Below the pieces are notes generated by a model. It saw only the letters and a program-made list of their open reading frames with translations, ran no database searches and was not told the origin of the DNA. From Podospora comata (taxonomy: Eukaryota; Ascomycota; Sordariomycetes; Sordariales; Podosporaceae), in contig CP071493.1 of assembly GCA_017354895.1 (NCBI GenBank), forward strand, positions 1,054,001 through 1,118,000: DNA of 64,000 nt, in the 5' to 3' direction. The position numbers and the translations under genes were made by a program. Within the stretch, counting starts at the first letter, position 1; every line of letters begins with the position of its first letter. Shown piece after piece: positions 21,298-30,823 of this stretch.

Positions 21298-23606
21298 ATG
21301 AAACAGGAAAACACTCCCCAAGACAACCTGCTTGCTAGTCCGAGCCTCCTTCGCAAAATCGACCAGCTCCGCGAGAGGAATATCGGCCAGCATGTCCCTC
21401 TGCCCCAGGTACGTATGCCCCCTTCAGTTTGTTCGGCATGGCGAAGCTGACATGTCGATAAGCTCGTTGTTGTGGGTGACCAGAGCTCTGGCAAATCATC
21501 TCTTCTGGAGAGTTTGACTGGAATTCCGTTCCCGCGTGATGTTGAACTCTGCACGCGTTACGCCACTCAAATCACCCAACGCCGCGATCATTCAACTCAT
21601 GTCAGCATCACTATAATTCCTGGTCCGAATTCATCTGATGAACACAAAAGCCATGTCGAGGCGTACCATGGCAGTGCCCTGTCTGGTGAGGATTTGCGCA
21701 CCAAATTTCCGGCAATTTTGCAAGAGGTAAGCTTACCATACCTCATACGAGCCACTCGGTGTGTTGACAAATTATCCAGGTCAACGCCAGAATGGGCATT
21801 CGAATGAGCTCATCTGCCAAAGGCGGAACCGTCTTCAGTGAGGACATCCTCAAGATCGAGATTTGCGGTCCCAAGGAAGACTATTTGACCGTCATTGACG
21901 TTCCCGGTATCTTTCGTAACTCAACTGAGGGCGTCACTACCAAACAGGACATCTTGTTGGTTCGGAATATGGTCACCAACTACATTCGAGATAACCGGAC
22001 CATCATCCTGGCAGTCTTGCCTTGCAACATCGATATCGCTAACCAGGAGATTCTGACTCTCGCGGAGGAGTACGACAAGAAGGGCGAACGGACCCTCGGT
22101 ATTCTCACAAAGCCAGATTTGGTACCCGAGGCCAGCGGCAAAGATACGATTTGCAGCATCGTCGAGAACAAAAGGAAGCAGCTGACTTTGGGCTATTATG
22201 TCGTGAGGAGTCGTGGCGCAGATCAAGACGACTCTGGCTATGAGTCCCGCGAACAAATGTTCAACGAAGACCCCTGGCGTCGCCTTGACAGGGGGAGAGT
22301 TGGTGTTCGCGCACTCAAGACAAAACTGGGTGAACTGCTGGGCGAGATGGCGAAGCGTGAATTTCCCAAGTTGAGGAAGGATATCGGCGAGATGCTCAGT
22401 CGCGCGGAAAAGGAGAGAGATGGGCTCGGTCCCGCTCGTGGCACTGATACCGAACAGCGGATATTCTTGAGCCACATCGCAGACAAGTTCCAGGAGTTGA
22501 CAAAGGCGAGCCTGGAGGCTCGCTATCATCATGACTCGGCATTTGAGGCGTCCTTCCATCTCAAACTCGCCACCCTCATGGCGTTCCTTGCCGAAGATTT
22601 CAGTCGCGAGTTTGAAGCAAAGGCTGTATTCCGATACTTTGAGAACGAAGACTCTGACACCGACGACTATGACGATGACTACGACGAAGTCGTTGATGAG
22701 GATTTTCTACCCATAAATCCCAACCAGACATCGCCTGCCGCGAATGCAAAGAGGATTCTGAGGGCCGCAACTCGTGATCTGGACCCGGAGGAGTTTCCCG
22801 AGCTCGACGACATCATCAGTGACAGGTACGAAGTTGAGGATCCAGAAGATGGTATCATGGACTGGATAACAAATCTTTATGTGCGATCACGCGGCATGGA
22901 GCTTGGTCATTACACCAACACGGTGCAGGCAAGTGCATGGAGAGAGCAATCCAGTAAATGGCCCATCATAAGTCGCGCTTTTACCAGCCGCGCGATCATG
23001 ATCGTCCAGCGCTTCATCACAGACACGCTCAGCATCGTGTGCCCCGATAGCACGCTTCGGGATACCTTGTGGTCATGCATCCAAGAGGAGGTGCTCGAGC
23101 GATACAAGAAAGCGACTGGTTTTCTCGAGTACCTCCTCTCCGTTGAGCGTGAGCTCAATCCTTACACGCTCAACAAGCACTTCAACAGGACCCGTCAAGA
23201 GGCTCACGCGGACAGAGCAGCTTCCCACATTCTCGCGACACTGCAGGAGGCAGAACAAGCGGGCGGAGACAACGCCACCGTCACCATTGGCCAAGTTCGC
23301 AGCTCGACTAGAGACAAATCCAACATACAAGATGTGGCCGAGCAGCTCCACGACGGCCTAAGCTCGTACTACGACGTTGCTCGGAAACGGTTTGTCGACA
23401 ACGTCTGGACTCAGGTTGTTCAGTCCCACCTGCTTTTTGGCTCCAACACTCCGCTCAGGGTCTTCACCCAGGACTGGGTGATTGGGCTTGGTGCCGAGCA
23501 ACTCGATGCGATTGCTGGGGAGTCGTCGAGTGTCAAGGAGCAGCGGGCTAACTTGGCTCGCAAGATCAAGGACTTGAAGGAAGCGAAGAAGATTTTGTCG
23601 TTCTGA
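21298..23606 (+). CDS. dynamin-like GTPase (Mx/Dnm type)
   Basis: Large GTPase that assembles on membranes and uses GTP hydrolysis to remodel or cut them. Three exons (21298-21408, 21463-21726, 21780-23606) give 733 aa. The first exon is needed to complete the N-terminal bundle helix (LLRKIDQLRERNIGQHVPLP). G motifs: GDQSSGKSS (P-loop), Thr in CTRYATQI (G2), DVPGI (G3), TKPD (G4). The middle/stalk follows, interrupted by an acidic insert (about 410-430, ENEDSDTDDYDDDYDE), and a GED-like helix closes the protein. No PH domain, Pro-rich tail or transmembrane segment, so it resembles the Mx-like dynamins common in fungi rather than Vps1 or Dnm1. Target membrane cannot be read from sequence. Confidence 0.92.
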
Positions 23607-23994
23607 AGAGCTGGCTGTACAGCAGTTTGAGGTGTGTGTTTACGCCAGGATTTTGTTTCGTATTGATTTGAACGGGTAGTTATTAAATATCGTAGTTTTC
23701 AATGTGTTATTAGGATACATATGTAACAACAAAAACAAAAAAAACAAAAAGAAAACAGTGTGTATGCTCTGCTTGATCAAAAATCCAGATTGTGGTCCTC
23801 TATCCCTATCCCAATTTCCCGGTTTTTGTTTTCACAGAAGGTTTCAGGATATATCTAGTGAGAAATTCTGGCGGGAGCTGTTGAGGAATGTGTGGGTGTG
23901 AGGTTGAGCTCAGGGGCTGACGACGGAAAGCGAAGTGTCTTCGCAGCCTCTTGGAGACGCTTCCCAACTGCAGCCTTCAACAAATCAATCAATA
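23607..23994. other. spacer, 3' of dynamin-like gene
   Basis: 388 bp, A/T-rich with AAAACAAAA runs near 23725-23755; it probably holds the polyadenylation region of the dynamin-like gene. No gene seen. Confidence 0.5.
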
Positions 23995-24082
23995 GGTCCG
24001 CTGGCGTAATGGCAGCGCGTCTGACTACGATTCAAACAATCAGTTAATCAGGAGGTTCCAGGTTCGACCCCTGGGCGGATCG
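23995..24082 (+). tRNA. tRNA-Arg(ACG) with a 16-nt intron
   Basis: Folds as a tRNA: acceptor stem GGTCCGC pairs with GCGGATC (one G-U), discriminator G; D arm GCGTAATGGCAGCGC; anticodon stem TCTGA/TCAGG; T arm CCAGG-TTCGACC-CCTGG. The loop reads CT-ACG-A, then a 16-nt intron (24031-24046) one base 3' of the anticodon as usual for nuclear tRNA introns, then A. Mature length 72 nt. A TTTTTT run at 24084-24089 is the Pol III terminator. The body matches what I recall of yeast tRNA-Arg(ACG). Confidence 0.92.
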
Positions 24083-24083
24083 A

Positions 24084-24089
24084 TTTTTT
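24084..24089 (+). terminator. Pol III terminator of tRNA-Arg
   Basis: Six T residues one base after the discriminator of the tRNA, the standard Pol III stop signal. Confidence 0.8.
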
Positions 24090-24748
24090 GGGGTTATTTA
24101 TTTCTTGCTCGGTCTCCACACGATGATGGGTTGGGAATTTACCTCTTTTTGCCGGGAAAACGGGACTACTTCTTTTCACTTCTTCATTTGTCATCAATTG
24201 CTTAGTCGGCTTATTTTTCTGGAAGAGCGGTTCTGTTGGTTATTTTGTTTGGTAGGACGGTATTAAGGCATATCTCCATGTATGGATGGGCTTGGACATT
24301 TTTTGTCGGGGATATGCAAGAGGTGTGGGTGAGCTTATCGCCGATGGCGGCTGAATAGCATGTTCGTTATAGAGACCCCTTTTCGGCGATAGGGCGAAAC
24401 ATCACTTGTTTGTGATTTATCTTTGTGCCAATGCATGTTGGGCAGTCAATCTGAGGCCATCGTGAAATTTGCTGATGGGGGGTGTCAAATCGCCTAAGTC
24501 CTTTTTTTCTCCTTTGGGGATGTGTTACTTCCGAGATGTAATATGACGGTGTTTGTATGATGGTTTTTGGTGGTATATAAACAGTCGTCATCGGCCACCA
24601 TGAGAAGAAGACTCTCTGGCTTGAACAAACAACATTAACAGTTTCAACAACAAAAACATTTCATCCTTTTCCTACAGTCTTCAAAACCATACCTACCTGA
24701 CTTCACCTCATTGTTTCTTGCATAGGATAACTTACCAGCTCACACACC
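24090..24748. other. spacer and promoter of the SDR gene
   Basis: 659 bp between the tRNA and the SDR start. It is T-rich at its left end and contains the TATA-like element listed separately. No gene seen. Confidence 0.5.
24574..24581 (+). promoter_or_regulatory. TATA box of the SDR gene
   Basis: TATATAAA lies 175 bp upstream of the SDR start codon; a CA/AAC-rich leader follows, typical of highly transcribed or inducible fungal genes. Confidence 0.55.
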
Positions 24749-25673
24749 ATGTCAACCACCGAAAACCCCGTCTGGCTCATCACCGGCGCCTCCTCCGGCT
24801 TCGGCTTCGCCCTCGCAAAAGAAGCCCTCTCCCGCTCACACACCGTCATCGCAACCTCCCGCTCGACCTCCTCCGAGGGAATGATCTCTCTCTCCTCTTG
24901 GGGAGCCATCACCCTGCCGTTCGACGTGACAGCCTCGGAGGAGGTTCTCTCGGGTGTCATCGCCGAGGCGGCGAGTTTGGTCCCAGAAGGGAGAATCACT
25001 CATGTAGTCAACTGCGCTGGTTACATACTTGAAGGAGCCGTTGAGGAGACCACGCAAGAGGAAGTGAGAAAGGTTTTCGAGACGAACGTGCTGGGGAGTG
25101 TGAACATTGCCAGGGCTGTGGTGGGGAAGCTGAGGGAGACGGGGGGGGTGTTGGTGCAGATGGGGAGTTTGGGGAGTTGGATGGGGGGTGGGGGGTTTGC
25201 GCTTTGTGAGTTCTTCACTGTTGACATGAGGGAAAGGGGAAAGGGACTAATGATATACAGATTGCAGCACTAAATGGGCGGTTTCGGGGTTGACGGAGGG
25301 GTTGGCGGATGAGCTGAAGCCGTTTGGGATTCGGGTTTGCTGTGTCGAGCCTGGGTATACGAGGACTTCGTTTTTGGCGGAGGGAGGAGGGCATAGGGTT
25401 AAGGCGAAGAATGTGATGGAGAGGTATGATGGGTTGGGGTTTAGGGAGGGGTTGAATGCGTATGATGGGCAGCAGCCGGGGGATGTGGACAGATGTGCGG
25501 TTGCTATGGTTGATGTGTTGACTAGCACGGGGATGGCTGACGGCAAAGAGATTCCAGTGAGGCTGGTGTTGGGGTCGGATTGCTTGAAGGTTGTGAGAGA
25601 CAAGTGTGAGAGTACGCTGAAGCTGGTGGACGAGTGGGAGGCTGTTACCAAGTTTGCGGATGGGCAGAAGTGA
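24749..25673 (+). CDS. short-chain dehydrogenase/reductase
   Basis: NAD(P)-dependent classical SDR, 289 aa, two exons (24749-25205, 25261-25673). The cofactor loop is TGASSGFGF, the NNAG-equivalent is VNCAGY, the catalytic Ser lies in VQMGSLGSW, and the Tyr-x3-Lys pair is YCSTK. The splice junction falls inside the Tyr codon, so without removing the intron (GTGAGT donor, CTAAT branch, ACAG acceptor) the active site is lost. A Ser follows the second Gly of the cofactor loop and Arg-Ser-Thr follows the second strand (ATSRST), suggesting NADPH use, which is inference. Substrate unknown; the C-terminal half resembles fungal retinol-dehydrogenase-like SDRs. No biosynthetic cluster partner lies nearby. 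Confidence 0.9.
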
Positions 25674-26420
25674 TAGACGACCACGTCAGCTTTTGGGTTC
25701 TGTGTCCGATGTTGAGTGTTTGATAGACGATAGATTCCTGTTTGACCTTCGGTGTGGAGCCTTGTGTTGTCTTGGATGTTGGTGAAATGGTGATAATTGG
25801 GTGTAGGTTGTCAATGGAGGCCTCGCTGGGCTGCAGAATGGCCGTTGCAGCGGGGAAAACTCCGTGCCGTTCTGCCGTCATCGGGTGCTAATGCAGGCCA
25901 AGATGCCGCTAACTTACGGCGCCTTGCGGGTCTCGAACACTCTAGCGCCCATCTGTTCCGGCATATAAACGACGACGATAGCTTCGTGACGGTAACAGCC
26001 GTCAACAGAGACGATACTTCTGCACAGTCGAGACAGTTTATGCCTCGCTAGAAGCGATATGGACCTCACAAGGCTTTTTGTGGCCGGGAATAACAGGTGA
26101 CAGGCCACAGCTGTGTCCAAATTCCGCCGGGATTTTCACTGCAGTGCTCTCAGCTCATCCTCAGCTCCTCCCACTTCCCGCTGCCAACCGTTTGGTGCTG
26201 CAAGCTGCGCCTTGGCAGGATTCATATGAGTGCCGAGCTCCCGATATGTCCAGTTGTGATCATCCGCAGGCAGTGAGAAGGCAGACTATGATAAATAAGC
26301 GGATCCTTCGTCAGCATGACAGCTCTGTTAACGACAGCTTCAGCTTTGCCTGTGACAACTTGAGCTCTCGCAAGCAACAGTCCCCTTGAGGCTGCAAGAC
26401 AGACGTGTTGGCGCTGAAAA
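25674..26420. promoter_or_regulatory. intergenic, SDR to IQ-motif gene
   Basis: 747 bp holding the SDR 3' UTR and the promoter of the IQ-motif gene. No gene or structured RNA recognised. Confidence 0.5.
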
Positions 26421-28289
26421 ATGGATGTAGACAAAGCAGGAGCCGCGACGTCGTCGTCAACATCTGTAGCCAGTGCCCCAGCAGATATGCCCTCCAGGTC
26501 CAGACCTCCTTCGTTGGCACAATCTCACCGGCCTCGACTCTCCAAAACAGACTCTATCGCTTCTGTCTTGTCAGCCCACAGAAATTACCTGGATTCCCTT
26601 CCAGTCCCCACCAAGGAAGAGTTCGACCAAATAAACAAGATCCAAACCAAGCGTGAGGCCGAGCACAAGAAGCAATTCCGGCGGAACCGACGACAGCAAA
26701 GCATCGAGCTCGTCAACAGTCGCAGAAACAGCCTCATCAGTGAAAATGGAAGCGTCACCAAGGCAGCCACCGTCATACAACGAACCTACCGTGGCTACCG
26801 AGCTCGCCGGACGCTGGCAGGTCTGGGGATAGACGCCTCAACCCGCTGGATCCACGCCGTAAGAGAAGCCCAATGGCGAGCCCTCACCCGCCCCCGGCCC
26901 CGAAGCGAATACCTCGACAGCGACAGCCTCTACTCCCCTAGCTTCCTCTCTCCATCATTATCATCACCAGGGGACACCAACAGCGACGCAGGCAGCAGTA
27001 TCATACTCACCGGAACTCGCTCTCCCACCGCCCGCCTCAACTGGAAAAAGGCCTCCACCATAGCCCGACGAGCAGGCGGGGATGCTGACGAAAGCTCTTC
27101 CACTTCATCATCATCATCCTCCTCCTCCTCTTCCAGTAGTTCCTCCTCCGAATCAGAAGAAAAACTCTCCAAATCCCAGAAGCAACACCTCAAGCAACGC
27201 CGCGCCGAGTCCAAAGCCCGCCGCAAGGCAGCCTCCCGCACCATGGGGCTGCAATACTTTCTCGAAATGATCGACCACAAGCACCGCTACGGCTCCAACC
27301 TCAAAGTCTATCACGAAGAATGGCAAAGAGCCGACACCCAAGACAATTTCTTCTACTGGCTTGACCACGGCTCGGGTCAGAACCTGTCACTGGAAGCCTG
27401 CCCTCGGGAGGTTCTGGAACGGGAACAAGTCCGGTATTTATCCAGAGAGGAAAGACAGGCGTATCTAGTAGCTATCGACGAGAGCGGCAGGCTATGTTGG
27501 GCCAAGAACGGGGCGCCGATCGACACCACCGAAAAGTGGAAAGATAGCATCAACGGGATCGTACCCAGCGACGACCCCACGCCCGCTTATTCACCACCCT
27601 CGTTGGAGTCAACCACCAACTTCCTCGGTGACTCCTCCACCGAATCTTCCCAGTCATCATCCGAATCTCCTCCTTCACCACATCCACCACCCTCCAAGAA
27701 ATCATCATCCTCCGCCCGGCGTCTCTTCAAAATGTCCCCCACAACCATGCTCAACAAACTCCTCCGCCACTCCGTCACCCCCAACACATGGATCTTCGTC
27801 GCCGACACCTCCTTCCGTCTCTACGTCGGGATCAAGAACTCGGGCGCGTTTCAGCACTCGAGTTTTCTTCAAGGAAGCCGCATCTCCGCTGCGGGGCTGA
27901 TCAAGATCAAGAACGGGAAGTTGCACAGCCTGAGCCCGCTGAGCGGACACTACCGGCCGCCGGCGAGCAATTTTAGGGCGTTTGTGCAGACGCTCAAGGG
28001 TGAAGGGGTGGATATGAGTCGGGTTAGTATCAGCAAGAGTTATGCTGTGCTTGTTGGGTTGGAGGGGTATATGAAGGTTAAGAAGAGGGGGAGGGAGATT
28101 AAGGGGTTGGTGGGGAGGGGAAAGGAGAAGAAAGGGGAGGTGGTCGGGAGGGTTGGGGAGGGGGGTGAGGGGGAGCAGGAGGAGAGGGAGGGTGAGGGGG
28201 AGCAGGAGGAGAGGGAGGGTGAGGGGGGGGGTGGAGGTTGTGCCCGGGGATGGAGGTGGGCTGGCGGGAGGGAAGGGCTCTATCATTGA
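26421..28289 (+). CDS. IQ (calmodulin-binding) motif protein
   Basis: 622 aa, single exon. A Ser-rich N-terminus is followed by a basic helix and one IQ motif (about 116-130: IQRTYRGYRARR), the site where calmodulin or myosin light chains bind in other proteins. A poly-Ser/acidic segment (about 222-250) encoded by TCA/TCC repeats comes next, then a conserved domain (about 270-380: MGLQYFLEMIDHKHRYG, YHEEWQRADTQDNFFYWLDHG), a second Ser-rich linker, and a last conserved domain (about 430-560) including WIFVADTSFRLYVGIK. This layout is common to a family of uncharacterised ascomycete IQ proteins. The final 50 residues (EGEGEQEER repeats then Gly-rich) come from a purine-only tandem repeat and may be fast-evolving. 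Confidence 0.85.
   Translation: MDVDKAGAATSSSTSVASAPADMPSRSRPPSLAQSHRPRLSKTDSIASVLSAHRNYLDSLPVPTKEEFDQINKIQTKREAEHKKQFRRNRRQQSIELVNSRRNSLISENGSVTKAATVIQRTYRGYRARRTLAGLGIDASTRWIHAVREAQWRALTRPRPRSEYLDSDSLYSPSFLSPSLSSPGDTNSDAGSSIILTGTRSPTARLNWKKASTIARRAGGDADESSSTSSSSSSSSSSSSSSSESEEKLSKSQKQHLKQRRAESKARRKAASRTMGLQYFLEMIDHKHRYGSNLKVYHEEWQRADTQDNFFYWLDHGSGQNLSLEACPREVLEREQVRYLSREERQAYLVAIDESGRLCWAKNGAPIDTTEKWKDSINGIVPSDDPTPAYSPPSLESTTNFLGDSSTESSQSSSESPPSPHPPPSKKSSSSARRLFKMSPTTMLNKLLRHSVTPNTWIFVADTSFRLYVGIKNSGAFQHSSFLQGSRISAAGLIKIKNGKLHSLSPLSGHYRPPASNFRAFVQTLKGEGVDMSRVSISKSYAVLVGLEGYMKVKKRGREIKGLVGRGKEKKGEVVGRVGEGGEGEQEEREGEGEQEEREGEGGGGGCARGWRWAGGREGLYH
28163..28236 (+). repeat. 27-bp purine tandem repeat in the IQ gene
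   Basis: About two and a half copies of a 27-bp unit (GGTGAGGGGGAGCAGGAGGA then GAGGGAG). It encodes the EGEGEQEER repeats at the end of the IQ protein; copy number is likely polymorphic. Confidence 0.8.
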
Positions 28290-28933
28290 TGAGAGAAGTT
28301 AGAAAACTAGACATCTGTAGGATAAAATGATGATGATGATGATGTTAATTGAAGTATATATATATATTTATTTGTGACAATGCTGGGGCGCTCCTGTTAA
28401 AATAGTAGGCAAAATGGCATCGGACGAGGGATGCAAGATCATTAAGGTTCGATGGTAATCGAGGGAGATATTATGCGGAATGAGTATGAGATATAATATA
28501 AGTAAACTCAAAGAAAGGCGAAGCATTGTAAAGAAGTGAAACTAAGCCAGGCATGAAATGATCCGGAAATCAACACCCCGCATAGAAGCACAAGATGAGT
28601 AAAAAGTGCGAATCAACAATGCAACAGGCAGACAACACATGAGGTGGGTAGTATCAAGTGAATACACAGTAATATAAATCAGAATAATATGATTGAGTAC
28701 ATATACAGACAGTAAAGCGAGTAAACAAAAGACTCGCAATGACCGTAGAAAACAGACCATCAAAATTACCCAAAACATGCTCACGGGAAATAGCCAGACC
28801 TCTACCTCTATGCCCCTTGAGTTTCTGAATATCAAACCCCTCGACAAAATGAAACTATCCGGCAAATTCCCAACATTATTATCCCTTGCTCTCAGTCACC
28901 AGAACCAATAGTGAGTGACCACATCACATCACA
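28290..28933. other. convergent spacer with (GAT)n and (TA)n
   Basis: 644 bp between two convergent stops. It contains (GAT)n at about 28327-28344 and (TA)n at about 28355-28368, otherwise only A/T-rich 3' UTR-like DNA. Confidence 0.6.
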
Positions 28934-30823
28934 TCACTTACACCTCTTCAACAACTCCGCCAAAACCTCCCTATCAACCTCCTTCACCCCAACCTCCCTC
29001 TCATACTCCTCCAACCTCTGCACAACCTCCCTCAACCTCAGCCTCCCATACCAGTTCCCCTTCCACTCCCCCCTCCCCTTCAACTCCTCCCGCATGGTCA
29101 AAAACCTTTCCGCCACCTCCACTTCCACCCTCCACCAATCCCTCGCCGCATCAAGCACCTCAAGCGGTGTGCAATTCACATCCACCAGACCATCCTTCCG
29201 ACGAAGCACCATCTTGCTTCCCACCCGAGTGACAAGCTTCGACAAAGTCTCCCTCCTGCCCTTGGTGCACCCATCAATGAGATCCCTAATCGGAAGGGGA
29301 GTGTGCCGATACTCAGGAAACTCATAGTCGGGCTCCCGCTTGTAAGACTGCCAAACGGCAGCGTGCTGCGGTGCACACTGCCCCTCAAAAATACACCACA
29401 AGACGCGCCCGAGCATGTACGCCTCAGCCGCCTCCTGTTCCGCCTCATCAAGCGCCAGCCAGGGGATATTGTAGCTCTTATACCCATGGGGAAGCGGCGT
29501 GTACATTTCATCCTGCTCCAAAACCTGCCAGCCGGGGAGGATCCGGCTGAGAAACTCGGCCCACCGGTTGGGCCTCTCCTCACCAGAAATAAACTGGTTG
29601 TACAGAAGCCTGCTGTCGTCCCCATGCTCTTGCTCTAGCCCTTCCTCCCCCGCTCCCTCGTCCACAGCCAACGTATGAACATAAGCAATCGCGTTCACCT
29701 CAGGCGCAGCAAACTCGCACCACACACCCCGCTGCTCAAAGTCCACCATGACCAAGTCCCCCCCGGCCGTGAGAACAACATTATCAAGCCGGAGGTCGGG
29801 ATAGTAAATCCTGCCACGTTCGCGGACGTGTAAGACGGCAGAGGCAAGCTGCCTGGCCCACATTATTTGCATCTCCGGCTTGAGAAGCCCATGGATGTGA
29901 AGCAGAGGAATCGTGTCCCGGAGGCTGCCGGCCGCGTAAAACGGAATGATGAAACCCACCACGGCCGTCTTTCCCCCAAAGCGGCAGTACTTGGTGACTA
30001 GGTACTTTGGCTTCGAAACAACATGCGGATAAGGCTCCATGAGCAAGAGGTTGCGCAGCTCGCAAACCAGATACTTGGTGTTGCTGGTGAGGGCCTTGAA
30101 GATCCACAGCTTCTGGCCATCTTCTGGTTCATCATGATGATGAATGCGCACCAGGCAGACACTGTCGTGCAGCTGCTGGACAATGCTCAGGTTCGAAATG
30201 TCGATGGTTTCCGGAATGACCTCCTTCGGCAGTCCCAAAGTCTCAACCAGCGCCTTTGGCCTGATGAGCTGCTTCTCCACGTGCCAGGTTGTGGCGACGG
30301 TGATCTTGACGCTCTCAAGACTGAAGCCAAGTTCGAGAATGATGCGTGTACCAAAAGGCTTGTCCTTGTACAAGGCAGCAATGTGTTCTGCCGTCCCTTC
30401 ACCCTCCAATGACCACTTCTGCAAAGCTCTGAGAATGTGCCTGGTGACCCCGAGACGGTTCAGTCTCGTCGAGTCTTTGGTGTGGAAGGCGGCATCCAGG
30501 TCTAGGACGTCCCGAAGGACAGGGTCCCGTGTGGTTTCCATGGGGAGGAACACATCGAGGCGCATGGGTGGGACCTCGCCCACGTGCAAGGGTAGGGCAT
30601 AGTACTGCGTGCCTATGGCGGTACAGCCGTCGATCCTCCAGAGTGGGTTGGGAAGGGGGTCAAGGCTGTCAACCCGGTTCTTGGGGTTCAGCTGGGATTC
30701 GAGCCAAGAGGCTTGTCCAGTGTCATTGCCTGTGGGCGAAGCAAGCTCGAGCGCTGACCGGTTCTGGGCAAAGGCGGCGGTCGGGTGGATGGCATCGTGG
30801 ATTGTGGTGGAGTTGAGCTCCAT
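28934..30823 (-). CDS. divergent protein kinase-like protein
   Basis: 629 aa from the ATG at 30823; an in-frame ATG at 30943 would add 40 residues that look like leader sequence, so I prefer the inner one. The N-terminal half is not recognisable. The C-terminal half has protein-kinase features: a hinge-like LVTKYCRFG, FYAAGSLRDTIPLL, a helix with MQIMWARQLASAVLHV, catalytic-loop-like YYPDLRLDN (about 341-350) where HRDLKPEN would stand, and VDFEQRG where DFG would stand, followed by APEV. Catalytic Asp and Asn are kept, but His is Tyr and Gly of DFG is Glu. No clear Gly-rich loop. It may be an active but divergent kinase or a pseudokinase. Similar kinase-like proteins are frequent in filamentous fungi. 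Confidence 0.75.
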   Translation of the reverse strand: MELNSTTIHDAIHPTAAFAQNRSALELASPTGNDTGQASWLESQLNPKNRVDSLDPLPNPLWRIDGCTAIGTQYYALPLHVGEVPPMRLDVFLPMETTRDPVLRDVLDLDAAFHTKDSTRLNRLGVTRHILRALQKWSLEGEGTAEHIAALYKDKPFGTRIILELGFSLESVKITVATTWHVEKQLIRPKALVETLGLPKEVIPETIDISNLSIVQQLHDSVCLVRIHHHDEPEDGQKLWIFKALTSNTKYLVCELRNLLLMEPYPHVVSKPKYLVTKYCRFGGKTAVVGFIIPFYAAGSLRDTIPLLHIHGLLKPEMQIMWARQLASAVLHVRERGRIYYPDLRLDNVVLTAGGDLVMVDFEQRGVWCEFAAPEVNAIAYVHTLAVDEGAGEEGLEQEHGDDSRLLYNQFISGEERPNRWAEFLSRILPGWQVLEQDEMYTPLPHGYKSYNIPWLALDEAEQEAAEAYMLGRVLWCIFEGQCAPQHAAVWQSYKREPDYEFPEYRHTPLPIRDLIDGCTKGRRETLSKLVTRVGSKMVLRRKDGLVDVNCTPLEVLDAARDWWRVEVEVAERFLTMREELKGRGEWKGNWYGRLRLREVVQRLEEYEREVGVKEVDREVLAELLKRCK

